Made by a program: the position numbers and the translations under genes
Assembly: GCA_023634235.1 (NCBI GenBank)
Contig: JAMKCF010000083.1
Location: forward strand, 62,001 to 126,000
DNA length: 64,000 nt
DNA from: Pisaster brevispinus
Lineage: Eukaryota > Echinodermata > Asteroidea > Forcipulatida > Asteriidae
Direction: 5' to 3'
Shown: positions 20,846 to 32,159 of the stretch, piece by piece
Position numbering within the stretch: the stretch's first letter is position 1
How the letters are laid out: each line of letters begins with the position of its first letter
Notes under the pieces: generated by a model
What the model saw: only the letters and a program-made list of their open reading frames with translations
The model's database searches: none
Told to the model about the DNA's origin: nothing

Positions 20846-21938
20846 GCCCAATGCAATAGACCCTTCTCAGATGATGTCACTATTGGCTGGCCATGCTGGT
20901 GTACTTACAGTCACGCACACCCAATGCAATAGACCCTTCTCAGATGATGTCACTATTCGCTGGCCATGCTGGTGTACTTACAGTCACGCACACCCAATGC
21001 AATAGACCCTTCTCAGATGATGTCACTATTGGCTGGCCATGCTGGTGTACTTACAGTCAGGCACACCCAATGCAATAGACCCTTCTTAGATGATGTCACT
21101 ATTCGCTGGCCATGCTGGTGTACTTAATTACAGTCACGCACACCCAATGGAATAGACCCTTCTCAGATGATGTCACTATTTGCTGGCCGTGCTGGTGTAC
21201 TTACAGTCACGCACACCCAATGCAATAGACCCTTCTCAGATGATGTCACTATTTGCTGGCCATGCTGGTGTACTTACAGTCAGGCACACCCAATGCAATA
21301 GACCCTTCTCAGATGATGTCACTATTTGCTGGCCATGCTGGTGTACTTACAGTCAGGCACACCCAATGCAATAAACCCTTCTCAGATGATGTCACTATTG
21401 GCTGGCCATGCTGGTGTACTTACAGTCACGCACACCCAATGCAATAGACCCTTCTCAGATGATGTCACTATTGGCTGGCCATGCTGGTGTACTAACAGTC
21501 AGGCACACCCAATGCAATAAACCCTTCTCAGATGATGTCACTATTTGCTGGCCATGCTGGTGTACTTACAGTCAGGCACACCCAATGCAATAGACCCTTC
21601 TCAGATGATGTCACTATTGGCTGGCCATGCTGGTGTACTTACAGTCACGCACACCCAATGCAATAGACCCTTCTCAGATGATGTCACTATTGGCTGGCCA
21701 TGCTGGTGTACTTACAGTCACGCACACCCAATGCAATAGACCCTTCTCAGATGATGTCACTATTGGCTGGCCATGCTGGTGTACTTACAGTCAGGCACAC
21801 CCAATGCAATAGACCCTTCTCAGATGATGTCACTATTCGCTGGCCATGCTGGTGTACTTACAGTCACGCAAACCCAATGCAATAGACCCTTCTCAGATGA
21901 TGTCACTATTTTGTCGCTGGCCATGCTGATGTACTTAG
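20846..21938. repeat. 73-bp minisatellite, about 15 copies
   Basis: Unit of 73 bp: 'cccaatgcaatagacccttc', 'tcagatgatgtcactattgg', 'ctggccatgctggtgtactt', 'acagtcacgcaca'. Copies differ at fixed sites (ttggc/ttcgc/tttgc, cacgc/caggc, one 4-bp insertion at 21127). Because 73 is not a multiple of three, open frames cycle through all phases and all end at the same 'caatag'; they are not genes. The array lies in the POT1 intron after OB2. Confidence 0.97.
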
Positions 21939-22257
21939 GCATGTCACTCATACGCATTACGAGACAGGCGTGATATCCTTCCTACTTAAGTCTAATTTTC
22001 CTTTTTTTTGGGGGGGGGGGCCTCACAAAAATCTGCAAATAACCTGAAAAGTCTATCAAATCTGTGTAGTCCTTGAACTCAATACAACTGGTCTGCTTTT
22101 TTCCAAGGAATAAAAAACCTCTCTGACTAGGACTTCAGGACCATGTGCTATGAAGCGCACTGTTGTCGATGGCATGACGTATACATGTCGATCATGTGTG
22201 TAAACCCCCCCCCCCAGCATTGTGATAGAATTGTAATGTCAACCTAAAGGCTCTAAA

Positions 22258-22612
22258 GTGGTGTCTTTCATGGCAACATATATGTAGCCAGTTCACATTT
22301 TAGGGCTAATTGTTATCTCCATGTTTTTGTGGTGTCTTTCATGGCAACATATATGTAGCCAGTTCACATTTTAGGGCTAATTGTTATCTCCATGTTTTTG
22401 TGGTGTCTTTCATGGCAACATATATGTAGCCAGTTCACATTTTAGGGCTAATTGTTATCTCCATGTTTTTGTGGTGTCTTTCATGGCAACATATATGTAG
22501 CCAGTTCACATTTTAGGGCTAATTGTTATCTCCATGTTTTTGTGGTGTCTTTCATGGCAACATATATGTAGCCAGTTCACATTTTAGGGCTAATTGTTAT
22601 CTCCATGTTTTT
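22258..22612. repeat. 71-bp tandem repeat, 5 identical copies
   Basis: Unit begins 'gtggtgtctttcatggcaac' and ends 'tctccatgttttt'. Five units with no difference seen, indicating recent expansion. In the same POT1 intron as the 73-bp array. Confidence 0.95.
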
Positions 22613-23518
22613 CCCCTGAAGGTTTTTTCGCCACCCCCCTCCGTTTCTAGGCAGTAGTTACGTGTATAAACATGTATATACTCTTGTTTTTGTATTCGCT
22701 ATCCAGCTAAAATATTTGTAATATTTCGTAAATATAGAATAAAGTTCTTGTATGAATGCAGGGCACCAGTGGAAACCAGTTTTAACTGTTCGAGCATACC
22801 CTATGGCTTCAGCTATGTGCTTCATCCAACGTACCAAAAGCATACATTTACAAAATACAATGTAGCTGACAGCCCAAGCCCAAGCACAACCCAGGGTTTC
22901 CAAAAGGGTCCATGATCTTCTTGCAAGTTTGAAAAACGAGGGGTGCAACAGCGTCATGAAGCATACAAAATTGTCTTAGTTAGATGTGGCATTTCAACAT
23001 GTTTTACAAACAAGGGGCCATTCAGAATAATCAATGTTTTAAAATTTCTATCTTTTTGCTGAAATTATGGGTGGGTGGGTCAAGTCAAATAATTGAAAAA
23101 CAAAATTCAGTTTACAATTAAAATAATTGGGAAAAAATCCAGTATTTTAAGGTGGAAAAAACCCAGTGGCCTTTTCAGATCGTCCGTTATGTCTATGCTG
23201 TCCAATGTTATTTGGTCAACCTTGTTTCGATAGCTGACCTCCATGCGTGATAGGGAGATGACAATAATTTCCTCTTCTGCTTCAACTTGAAAGTTGCATG
23301 TTTGAAAGCCAGAAAAAGCCATTGAGAACTCCTGAGCTTGGGGAGCATTGATCTAAAATGTTGTCATTTGAGGCTTTGTTTTTGTTTTTCAATGAATGAG
23401 TATATTAGACAGTCTGTTGACATTTAAGAATCAAACTTTGGGGTGCGTGGGTGGTCCAAACCAAATTTTAAAAAACAAGTAGAATCTTTTGAACCTTTTT
23501 AAAATGTTTTATTCTCAG
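22613..23518. other. Intron, no gene seen
   Basis: Minus-strand frames at 22658-22957 and 23107-23322 have no recognised domain and no splice support. Treated as chance frames. Confidence 0.4.
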
Positions 23519-23646
23519 ACGCATGGACGAGGTTGCCGAAAAGGCAAGCACATGCACAGGTACATCAGGAACCAGATCGATGGGCACTCCAGAAAGGCAA
23601 GCCAGAACTGGAACTCCAAACATGTGCATGCATCGATCAGCATCAG
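23519..23646 (+). CDS. POT1: POT1 exon: linker after OB2
   Basis: Acceptor 'tgttttattctcag', donor gtaaat; completes a split Gln codon and leaves in phase 1. Encodes 'RMDEVAEKASTCTGTSG' followed by a Thr/Arg-rich stretch. No similarity to the human linker, which is also variable, but the splice sites and phase fit the exon before it exactly. Confidence 0.7.
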
Positions 23647-24043
23647 GTAAATATCATATTAAAGTTCTATGGAGGATTCTCTACTCCACTTCAATAGATT
23701 GATCCATTTTAGACCAGTCCATTAAGCACCTCACACTGTAGCAACTACATCCTCACTTTTTTCAAAAACCAACGAATGGGTAAAATATCACAACTTGGCA
23801 GCTGGATTTCTGTACAAATTCCTGACATTCTTGACTCATTGCTGTTAACATTTTCAGCAAGTTTCAGGTCTGAACATGTAATGGTTTATAATCACACTAA
23901 TTAGCGCGACCGATAAATTACTAGATTTGCTGTTTTGCGTTTTCACAATGTGGAGAATCTATTGAAATACGTAGTGCTGCCAAACACGCTAGGTATGACC
24001 TTTGCGATTTTGTAAACCGATAAATCTGTTGACCTATTTGGCG

Positions 24044-24179
24044 TGTCGTGGCCGAGCAGTTAAGAGCACCAGACTTAAGCTTTGGAGTTTCTGATCAGTA
24101 GTGTGTGGGTTCAAGACCCAGTCTTGAAACTTGTGTCCTTATAGGCAAGACACATAACCATTATTGCTTTGTCCTTCAG
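24044..24179 (+). repeat. SINE family A, head half (continues at 27417)
   Basis: tRNA-like head 'cgtggccgagcagttaagag' and B box 'gggttcaagaccc', then 'ttgtgtccttataggcaaga'. The element stops at the Harbinger-like insertion (24180) and its body resumes at 27417-27550 ('gcgacttaaagtcg', 'aagaaaggggttcacccc'). Confidence 0.75.
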
Positions 24180-27100
24180 CAGCCGATTTCCCGAAAGTAG
24201 TGCGTAACTTGCGCCATGTCGTAAAGTTGCGCAGCTGCGCCACTTCCTTAAGTTGTATTTCACAAAACTTGCCGTAGCTGCGCAACTTTTTAATAATCTA
24301 AATAAATAATAAACACCGTGGACGAGGCTAATATCAACCTTTTCGACGACTGTTGCCTGAATCCACTGGAAAAAACTGCAACGGAGCGGCCATTTTAAAT
24401 CACAATCTTTTTTACGACAACAGCATGTTTATATACAGTGAATTAAGTATCAACGGTGTCGGAATAAGATGGCTCAACTTGGACCACTGACTACGTTTAC
24501 AGGCTTTATTTTGAAACGTAAGTCCGTTAAAACTTATAGTTATAGAAATGACTAGTTAAATAGTTCAACGATTAATAGTATCAAACACTCGCTGCTTTTC
24601 ATGTTATTTTTAACAGACAAATGTTTTCAAATTTACAAACACCGATGTCGAAAGGGCGGACTTGACTGAGTTTGGTGCGATCGTGTGATGATGATACGTG
24701 TTCATAGACATTTATAAGTGCGGACATGCTGTATTGTTTGTATCAAACTCAACACTATTTCAACATCATTGTGTTACTTACTGTGGCCTTAGTTGACTTT
24801 TTTAGCTGTTATTTAAATTTGTTTGAAGTATAACGCATATACACCTTAAATGTGCATAAAAATACATATTTTGGGATTAATGAGAACTTCAGACAATTGT
24901 CAATAGTACAAAATACCGAGCATGGCAAGTGGTAAAATATAACAATTATAAAATCGAACCGTAGTATAAATAAAGCACTACTAATACAGCATGACTAGTG
25001 AAGTGGTAGCTAACTCAAAATTGTACATTTCGGCAGCAAAATATTCTCAATATAATTATGTCAACTTGTTGACGATTGTTAATACACAATTTAAACCATG
25101 GTGGTGGAGGGGTTTTTTTGTTGTTTTTTTTTTTCAAATTGATTAATAATTAAATGTTGCTGTCACTTTGCAACTATTTTTCCCCTTATTTAATTTTTCT
25201 TAAAACGTTATTTATTTTATAAGTTCATTTATTTATTTATTTATTTATTATCTGGAAAATGGGGCTTTATAACTATTACAAACCCAACCACCATATCCCA
25301 CACTTATTTGTCAACGATTATCCACTGAAATTATCTTCTTAATTTTTTTCTAATTCTTCTCATTTTATATTTAGATTAAGCTATACTTCAAAAACACAAG
25401 AGAGGGAGAGAGAGAGAAATCCATATGGAATTAATTTCATGTCAAGTCGGCTTGATACCAGTGTCTTCTTGGTTCTTGGTTGGTTTCCTTCAAAATACTC
25501 CATGAAGAGATTTGACTTCCATGATATCAAAGGAGAAGAACATTGATTTATTCATGAGGTGTGAAGAGGTAAATTTTAAATATTTATATTAAACCAATAA
25601 AAGGATGATTAATGTTGTTGCTAAAAATAAACAAAACATGTTAGCTGTTTTTCTGAAAATCTCAATGCAAATGATAGGTTCAAATCATATCAAAACTTTC
25701 ATATATAAAGAAAGTCATTTTCTAATGGGAAAATCAACAGCACAAAATGGTTTGATGCATCATGTAGACCTATCTTTTTTGTATAACATACTATGCACAG
25801 TGACTTTGGACAACTCAATTAAAGTTCTTGTTTCCCTGTATTATTCAGGATGCAGCACCACATCCCTTATTAGATGTCATGAGAGATTGAAGATGTCAAG
25901 GAGATGAAGAAAAAGATGAAGTGGTGTTCAAGGAGATCTCTGTGTCATTTTCAGAGTCATCCTACATTTATTTTCCCAGCAAACTGGAAGTTTAATTTTT
26001 AAAGACCCAGCAGCCGATTTCACGAAACGCTAGGATTAATCCTATCTCGAGTTGGGACGAGTAACTAGTCCTAACTTAGGATTTATCTTAATGTCCTTAG
26101 TCCTAAGATTAATCCTAAGTTAGGAAGAGTTTGGTGAAATCGACGGCAGTTCATTTAATGAAATCAAACTAAGAGCTGCATACTATGGGCTAATATTCAA
26201 TGATGACTAATAAGCTTGTTAGCTATAAATAATTTAGTTATACATGTAACTATTAAGTCAGAAAACCCACAAATCAATATGTTTTCCAACATCATAATCA
26301 AGTTTGACCATTTCCAGGGGCCTCCACCCTTGAGTCCACTATGAATTTAGTCGGGGGGGGGGGGGGGGGGGTTAAGACACCAAAACCTGTCAACTTAATT
26401 TTTTAAAAATGAAAACCATTTTCTTTAAATAGATTATTTTGAAATGCTTTAAAGACAAACTTTGTGATTCCCATTACATTTCATTTTCGGACAGCTGAAC
26501 TTAGCTGAAATCGTCATGTAGTTTCGAAACAATTCTTTATTTAATATATTTTATTTTTTATTTATTTATTTATTTTTTTTTGGGGGGGAGGGGGCGTTGA
26601 ATTGATTCATTAAGTTTTCTGAACAAAAAAGTTCAAATAAATGTAGGTACATTATTAAACAGTTTCTTTAAAAAACTTGTCTGTTTTTGTAGTTGACAGT
26701 TTTGATGTTTTGTACCTATGGAAGGAAAAATAAAATAATGTTCATAAGTGAAATGGAAAATTTGTTAAATTATTGATTTATTTGAACTTGTATGAAAGTA
26801 TTGATTTTGTTTTGTCATGGGAGTTGTAATAAAGTTTACAAGTGAAATGAATAATTCAGGATTGATTTCTTGAATGATAAGCCTGGCTGTTTATTGGCAC
26901 CGATGCATTCTTTATAAACAAAGAAATAACATGAGACCACAGTGTTTTTCTGAAACTGTATTTATGGTTGCATTTACAACTGACGATCACCAGTTTTAAT
27001 TACCCCAAAATCGTTGCCGATTTAGCCGTTTGTTTCCTCCAAAAGACTGTTTTAAAAAATTCAATAGTACAAATAACTTAAAATCAATGGCCGACGAACG

Positions 27101-27416
27101 TGTTTTTTTGGTTTTGAGTCCGCTAAAGAAAAGAAAGTGCAATATTTTTCGGTAAACGCTGAAATAACGTCGCTGTCCAAGGATCGCGTAGCTTACCCGG
27201 GCAAAACACGTTGTGCCGTTGGCAGTTTAATATTACTTGCGCAATAAAATACTGACTTACTCCATCAAAATCGAGTGCGTAAGTTGCGCCATTTTTGTGG
27301 CGTAACTTTCAGACTTGCGCCACTTTCAGATGTGGCGTAACTTTCGTGAAATCGATCTTAAATTAGTGGCGCAAGTGGACTTGCGCCATGGTCGTAAAGT
27401 TTTGTGAAATCGGCTG
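24180..27416. mobile_element. Harbinger-like DNA element with CAG target duplication
   Basis: Starts CAGCCGATTTC and ends GAAATCGGCTG, perfect 11-bp inverted termini, flanked on both sides by CAG (24177-24179 and 27417-27419). Subterminal regions carry repeated 'gtaacttgcgcca' / 'ggcgcaagtggacttgcgcc' blocks in both orientations. A 3-bp CWG-type target duplication is known for a subset of PIF/Harbinger elements. No transposase is recognisable in the 3.2 kb interior, so it is non-autonomous or eroded. It split a SINE and sits in the POT1 gene between OB2 and OB3. Confidence 0.78.
26011..26146. mobile_element. 136-bp MITE nested in the Harbinger-like element
   Basis: Same-family ends (CAGCCGATTTC at the left; GAAATCGACGG at the right, two mismatches) with CAG on both sides (26008-26010, 26147-26149). 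The interior is a palindrome-like run around 'aggattaatcct' and 'cctaagattaatcctaagtt'. Nested insertion by the same machinery. Confidence 0.78.
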
Positions 27417-27550
27417 CAGATGCGACTTAAAGTCGTATGTAGGCCCCTTGTGTTGTATTTAAAAACTATCAATGCGCAAAAAAGCCCCAAACCTGTATTC
27501 TTATTGCAAAGAGAAGAAAGGGGTTCACCCCAGTGTTCCTGGCAGTGCAT
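27417..27550 (+). repeat. SINE family A, body half
   Basis: Continuation of the copy beginning at 24044: 'gcgacttaaagtcg', 'tgttgtatttaaa', 'ttgcaaagagaagaaagggg' and 'ttcaccccagtgttcctggc' correspond to the family A body (compare the complement of 34095-34200). Confidence 0.65.
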
Positions 27551-27568
27551 TTATGTTCAATCATAAAG

Positions 27569-27666
27569 ACTACACTGTGGTGCCGAGTCACTTCATCATG
27601 GGAACAGTGAACATATACCCACAGTGTGGGGGGACACTAGCATCTTGCTGTGATCAATACCACATG
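27569..27666 (+). CDS. Weak candidate POT1 exon
   Basis: If spliced from 23646, this block (starting 'ac tac act', ending 'cacatg' before gtaaaa) stays open. It encodes 'YTVVPSHFIMGTVNIYPQC' then 'GGTLASCC', phase 1 in, phase 0 out. The Cys pairs would suit the OB3 zinc ribbon. The acceptor (tcataaag) is poor, and a SINE supplies the sequence just before it, so I give this little weight. Confidence 0.2.
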
Positions 27667-27992
27667 GTAAAAAACTCCTATCAGTCCAATTAGCCATAAC
27701 TTTTGTAAGTTATGGTAGATTTGAATAACGTCTGGTACAATGGCAATTGCTTACACCCGGTTCAGACATACACTCCAGAGTTGCGCCGAACCGAATTACT
27801 GAATTAAGTACATGAAAAGTTTGACGCCTGAAACAATTAGGAGCGACTGAGTCAACAGATCTTTCGGAACAACTCTGGAGCAGTGAATAGAAGCATTATA
27901 TAACTCAGAATCTTCAGAAAAATTTTACTGCATGAAAACGCTTGGAGTAGCTTTCTAAACATGCAGTTTACGTCATGCATGCGGCAGGCTAC

Positions 27993-29924
27993 CTAAATTT
28001 TAAAATGGGCTTTATGGGTCAATTTTTCCAGATCAATGGCATCAAGTCTGGATTTGAAGTGCTTTAAGTCGGTTGCTTCCTTCATGTCAGCTGGTAGGAG
28101 ATTCCATTCTGGTATGGTGTATGGGTAGAGTGAGAACTTGTAGCAATCTTTGTTTACTGTAACTCTTTTTAAGTTGTTTGGGTGGTCATTTCTGGATTGC
28201 CTGTTGTGGGTTGTTTCCTCCTTTGACACCTTGAGTTGGTCAATGTTGGATGGAGCTAGATGGTTCAGTTCTTTGAAAATGACAGTTAGGCGCGATTTTA
28301 AGCGTCTAACATCCAGTTGTTCCCACTCGAGTTGTTGAAGAAGCAGGGTTTCACGCTTGTAGTCATTTGCAACAAAGCGTGCTGCTCTGCGCTGAACTTT
28401 TTCTACGGATTCTATTAGGGTCTGTTTGTGTGGGTCCCATATGCTGCTGCAGTACTCTAATTTGGGTCGAACAAGTGTTTTGTAGGCATTGGCTTTGGTC
28501 TTGTCATCACAGCATCTCAAGTTTCTTTTAAGAAGGCCAAGAATCTTGTATGCACCAGAAGTAACTTGGTTGATGTGTTTGGACCAAGACAAATCTTTTG
28601 TCAGCTCCACTCCTAAGTATTTTTGTTGATTCACTTCCTGTAAAGTGGCATCTCCCATTGTATATTGATGAGTGATCGGTTTCTTTTTATGTGTCATATG
28701 CATTGTGAAACATTTTGAAGCATTGAAGCTCATTTGCCATGATTTCTCCCATTCACACAGTGAGTTGATGTCTTGTTGTAGGGTAGCACAGTCCTTGTTT
28801 GTTGTTATTTCTCTGTACAAAATGCAGTCATCTGCGAATAGACGTACTTGGGAGTTTATGGAGTCCGGTAGGTCATTAATGTACATGAGAAACAATAACG
28901 GGCCTAAAACTGTTCCCTGAGGTACTCCCGAAGTAACAGGTGACTTTGAGGATTTTTCTCCATCAATGATGACAGTTTGATGACGCATGGTTAGAAAACA
29001 ATTGATCCAGTTTTTGGTATTATTTCTGATTCCAAGGTGATGTAACTTGGTGAGTAAGCGTTTGTGGGGAACCGTGTCGAAAGCTTTACTGAAATCCATT
29101 ATTATGAGGTCAGCTTGGCTTCGTTTGTCAAAAATCTTAGCGAGATCTTCAGTTAAGGCTGCTAATTGAGTTTCACAGGATCTTTCTTTCCGAAATCCAT
29201 GTTGACGGTCATTAAGTAGGTGGTGATTATCGACATGTCTCATTATGTGACTGTGTATGATATGTTCAAGTAACTTGCAGGCAATGCAGGTCAAGGAAAT
29301 CGGACGATAATTAGCAGGGCTGGTCTTGTCACCTTTCTTAAAAATCGGCGAAATATTTGCACTCAGCCAATCCCTAGGCAGCCTCCCACTGTCCATTGAC
29401 TTCTGAAAGATCTTCTGAAGTATTGGGGCGATTGTTTCCGAGCATTCTTTCAAGACTCTGGCAGGGATATTATCTGGCCCGGATGCCTTGTTTACCTTGA
29501 GGTTCTGAAGCAGTTTCTCAACTCCAGGCGTTGTAATAATCAAAGAAGGTAGGTCTGGAACTGAGCTGTGGCCAATATCGGGGATATTAGTTGGATCTTC
29601 CTCTGTAAAAATGGAACAAAACTGTTTGTTCAGGGTCTCGGCCTTGTCCTTTGCACTAGAGATGGTGTGCCCAGCAACATTCAAAGTAGAAATTCCAAAC
29701 ACTTCTTGTCTCTTGGTCTTGATGAAATTCCAGAATGGCTTAGAATTTTCGGAATGTAGACTGGCTCCTATAACATCTTTTACGTAGGTCTTGTACTGTT
29801 TCTTTATCTTCCGATCAGTGCGATGTCTCAGTAGCTTGAACTGGTCCCAGAGTACTCCGCTGTTTCTTTTACGAGCTTTCTTGTAGAGGCGTTGTTTTTT
29901 TTCGGATTTCTCTCTTAGTTGCAT
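27993..29924 (-). CDS. Non-LTR retrotransposon reverse transcriptase (ORF2 3' part)
   Basis: 643 codons, uninterrupted. Motifs in order: 'NYRPISLTCIACKLLEHII' (fingers), 'HGFRKERSCETQ', 'MDFSKAFDTVPH' (catalytic Asp, motif A), 'SGVPQGTVLGPLLFLMYIN' (motif B), 'VRLFADDCILY' (catalytic FADD, motif C), 'QKYLGVEL' (motif E), then a C-terminal region with 'LEYCSSIWDPH' and 'VQRRAARFV' typical of CR1/L2-group LINEs. All catalytic residues are present. The protein should begin in the endonuclease frame; the first Met here is only the first in this frame. Confidence 0.9.
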   Translation of the reverse strand: MQLREKSEKKQRLYKKARKRNSGVLWDQFKLLRHRTDRKIKKQYKTYVKDVIGASLHSENSKPFWNFIKTKRQEVFGISTLNVAGHTISSAKDKAETLNKQFCSIFTEEDPTNIPDIGHSSVPDLPSLIITTPGVEKLLQNLKVNKASGPDNIPARVLKECSETIAPILQKIFQKSMDSGRLPRDWLSANISPIFKKGDKTSPANYRPISLTCIACKLLEHIIHSHIMRHVDNHHLLNDRQHGFRKERSCETQLAALTEDLAKIFDKRSQADLIIMDFSKAFDTVPHKRLLTKLHHLGIRNNTKNWINCFLTMRHQTVIIDGEKSSKSPVTSGVPQGTVLGPLLFLMYINDLPDSINSQVRLFADDCILYREITTNKDCATLQQDINSLCEWEKSWQMSFNASKCFTMHMTHKKKPITHQYTMGDATLQEVNQQKYLGVELTKDLSWSKHINQVTSGAYKILGLLKRNLRCCDDKTKANAYKTLVRPKLEYCSSIWDPHKQTLIESVEKVQRRAARFVANDYKRETLLLQQLEWEQLDVRRLKSRLTVIFKELNHLAPSNIDQLKVSKEETTHNRQSRNDHPNNLKRVTVNKDCYKFSLYPYTIPEWNLLPADMKEATDLKHFKSRLDAIDLEKLTHKAHFKI

Positions 29925-31200
29925 CAGTTATCCAAGGATGACTAGGTCTGGATGAACTCAACTTAGATGGAATATGCTGATTCATTGCTGCTTGTAAGGC
30001 ATCTCTAAAAGATATCCACATGTGTTCGATGTCCATTTCTGCGATTCTTTCGTGCGAAAGCTGGTCGTTGAAGGATTTCATCTTGTTGACAATGTCAGTA
30101 TAATTTCCCTTGTTGAAGAGAAAAACCTTCCTACGGGGGCATTTGACAAATTTGGCTCTAATACTGGCGTCGATAACAACAACATCGTGGTCACTAATTC
30201 CAGCCTGAATATTAACTTTGTTAACAAAAGATGGACAGTTCGTGAAACAAAGATCCAAGATGCTGTTGTCTCTGGTTGGTTGATTCACAATCTGCGAGAG
30301 GTTGTTATCCATGGCGATGTCTATCATGATTTTACTTGGACCAGGATATCTCCCACTAGGTTTTAGGCTGTTTGTTGACCACTCTACGTCAGGCAAGTTA
30401 AAATCACCAAGCAACCAAATGGCTGCCTGCCTGGGGATTTTTTCAATGCTGATTTCCAGTTGTCTCAAGTAGGCATTGTCTGTTTGTTGTGATCTATAAA
30501 AGGCTCCGATGTACACGGGGGAAACTCCTTTTACATGAATACTCGCCCATGTCGCTTCACAGTCACTTTGGAGTTCTGTTTCCTCCTGTGCAACCAAAGT
30601 GTTTTTAATCGCTAAAAATACGCCACCATAGGAGTCAGATCTATCCTTGCGATAAACACTGAAATTTGATGGAAAAACTTCAACAGAGGCGATGCTTCCA
30701 TTTAGCCAGGATTCTGTACCAACGATTACATCTGGGTCCTCAGTATCAATTAGGTTAAGAAAGTTTGGGAGTTTAGCTCGTAGACTCTGACAATTCATGT
30801 TTAGAATCTTCAAAGGTTTTTGTCTAGGCTTCTTGACGGACTGTTGCAGGGTCTGCCTAATAGGAGTTGAGGTAGCAGTTGGGTCGCTATTTCTTAAATC
30901 TGAATTTAAGGTGACTGTGGTTTCATTACTATCCAGGCTGGAAAGCGATTCAAAGCTGTTTGAAGTATTGAGACTACTCAACGATGCAAAAAGGGAAATG
31001 TCCCAGTTTGGTAGACCGCAGCTACAACAAATCCATGAATAGGATTGATGAGCCTCAAGAATGTTGTAAATGTTTCTGTCCATCTGCATGCATTCAACAT
31101 GAAACCAATCATTGCACTGATCACATTGGAGACATTCTTGACCCCATTTCGCTGCTTTATTGCAAATCATGTATTGTAAACTTGGTGTGATCCCTGGCTA
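29869..31200 (-). CDS. Non-LTR retrotransposon PHD finger plus endonuclease
   Basis: 433 codons from a Met at 31170. Residues about 3-50 form a PHD-like Cys/His cluster ('CLQCDQCNDWFHVEC', then 'WICCSC'), which seems to lack its first Cys pair. Residues about 118-330 form the AP-endonuclease-like domain: 'KILNMNCQSL', 'DVIVGTESWL', 'YGGVFLAIK', 'LLGDFNLPDVEW' and 'GISDHDVVV'. The frame ends at a stop just after 'TKREIRKK', where an A8 run slips it out of the RT frame. Confidence 0.85.
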
Positions 31201-31279
31201 CACGGCAGCTAACAGTTGTATGGCTTCTGACTGGCACCCCCGAACAAAGATATTGACTAATAGGGAGACCACCAACATA

Positions 31280-31450
31280 GGGCTGGATAGCTCAGTTGGT
31301 AGAGTGCCGGTACGTTAATTCGGAGGCTGTTGGTTCAAGTCCCGCTCCAGTCTATTTTTCTTTGTTCAAACCCAAATTATTTAAAACTTATCCAGTCAGT
31401 TTCCGTTGTGGTTGTTTACTTGATATTAGCATTAGTTGTCAAAGTAATGC
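31280..31450 (+). repeat. SINE family B with tRNA-like head
   Basis: The head 31280-31352 ('ggctggatagctcagttggt', 'agagtgccgg', 'ggttcaagtcccgctccagtc' in part) has a pairing acceptor stem (ggctgga with tccagtc, one G-T), an A box and a B box. Its anticodon stem and T stem are imperfect. The tail ('tttttctttgttcaa', 'ttgtggttgtttacttgata') recurs at 34431-34520. A tRNA-derived SINE rather than a working tRNA gene. Confidence 0.65.
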
Positions 31451-31810
31451 TGATTTATTGGCAAAATTATCAAGAAAGATACGATAAAACTACTTGTGAA
31501 AGTTTCAGCTGAATACAATATCTGCTTGCTGAGAAAAAAAGAAAAAAACTGTAACAGTATTTTCACACAAACGTCAATTCCATCTCTGGCCACAGCATTT
31601 GCGAATGGACATCAACCCTGAGAAATCTGAGAAACAATTCATGCATGAATCATTTCTTAGTTTAGATGTTTTTGGGTAAAAAATTATCCAAACCATATCT
31701 ATTCAAAGGGAATCCTTTCTCAAAATAGTTAATACATCAACACCTGTAGTCCTTTTCACCCAAGTAAGTTTTTATGGTCATCAATTTTGGGGTTACTTAC
31801 CAAAATTTAA
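31430..31810 (-). repeat. Dispersed repeat with hairpin (copy 2)
   Basis: Reverse-complement match to 18820-19170: 'ctgagaaatctgagaaac', 'gtttcagctgaata', 'ccaaaccata'. Lies upstream of the next candidate POT1 exon. Confidence 0.5.
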
Positions 31811-32159
31811 CTCTACCTTTAAACTTAAGCCCACTTTCATGGCTCTGCTTATCGTGGAATTCTGCAGTCCCCATTATCTGCTTGGACGGTTAGCGCTAAA
31901 TTTCTCTGCTACGAAGAGTTCTTAACCTCTGTGAATGCTGGAAGAGGTGTATGCAAGCAAATGATTTACAGACAGGCAAACGAAAGTCAGTTCAACAGGA
32001 TTTTTTAAATGTCCAGGGATTCTCGCGGCAAACGTGTAAACACGCCATGATATTTTATTGTGTAGCGTGCACAGTGCATGCACTCCCTGTGTTACACTCT
32101 GTTTGCCCCGAAACAGACAGGGACAAATGGAACAAATGTTGTATAATTCCCAATTCCAG

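Larger units (their letters stand above)
27990..31200 (-). mobile_element. Non-LTR retrotransposon (CR1/L2-like), almost intact
   Basis: About 3.2 kb, minus strand, in the long POT1 intron. It encodes in order a PHD-type zinc finger, an AP-like endonuclease and an RT, split only by one frameshift at an eight-base A run (29895-29902 as T on the plus strand). The 3' end lacks a poly-A tail, as in CR1-type elements. No 5' UTR or upstream ORF was recognised; the sequence upstream of 31200 is a tRNA-like SINE. Confidence 0.85.

Noticed and set aside
20893..21973. A ladder of overlapping open frames of 61-66 codons
   Set aside because: They are shifted translations of the 73-bp minisatellite, each ending at the same stop in the next unit.
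27472..27693. An open frame resembling a small Cys-rich protein or a POT1 exon
   Set aside because: Its first half is the body of a family A SINE split by the Harbinger-like element. Only the part after about 27569 remains as a weak exon candidate.
31280..31352. A functional tRNA gene
   Set aside because: The acceptor stem pairs, but the anticodon and T stems have mismatches, the base before the anticodon is not T, and the tail is shared with another dispersed copy. It is a SINE head.
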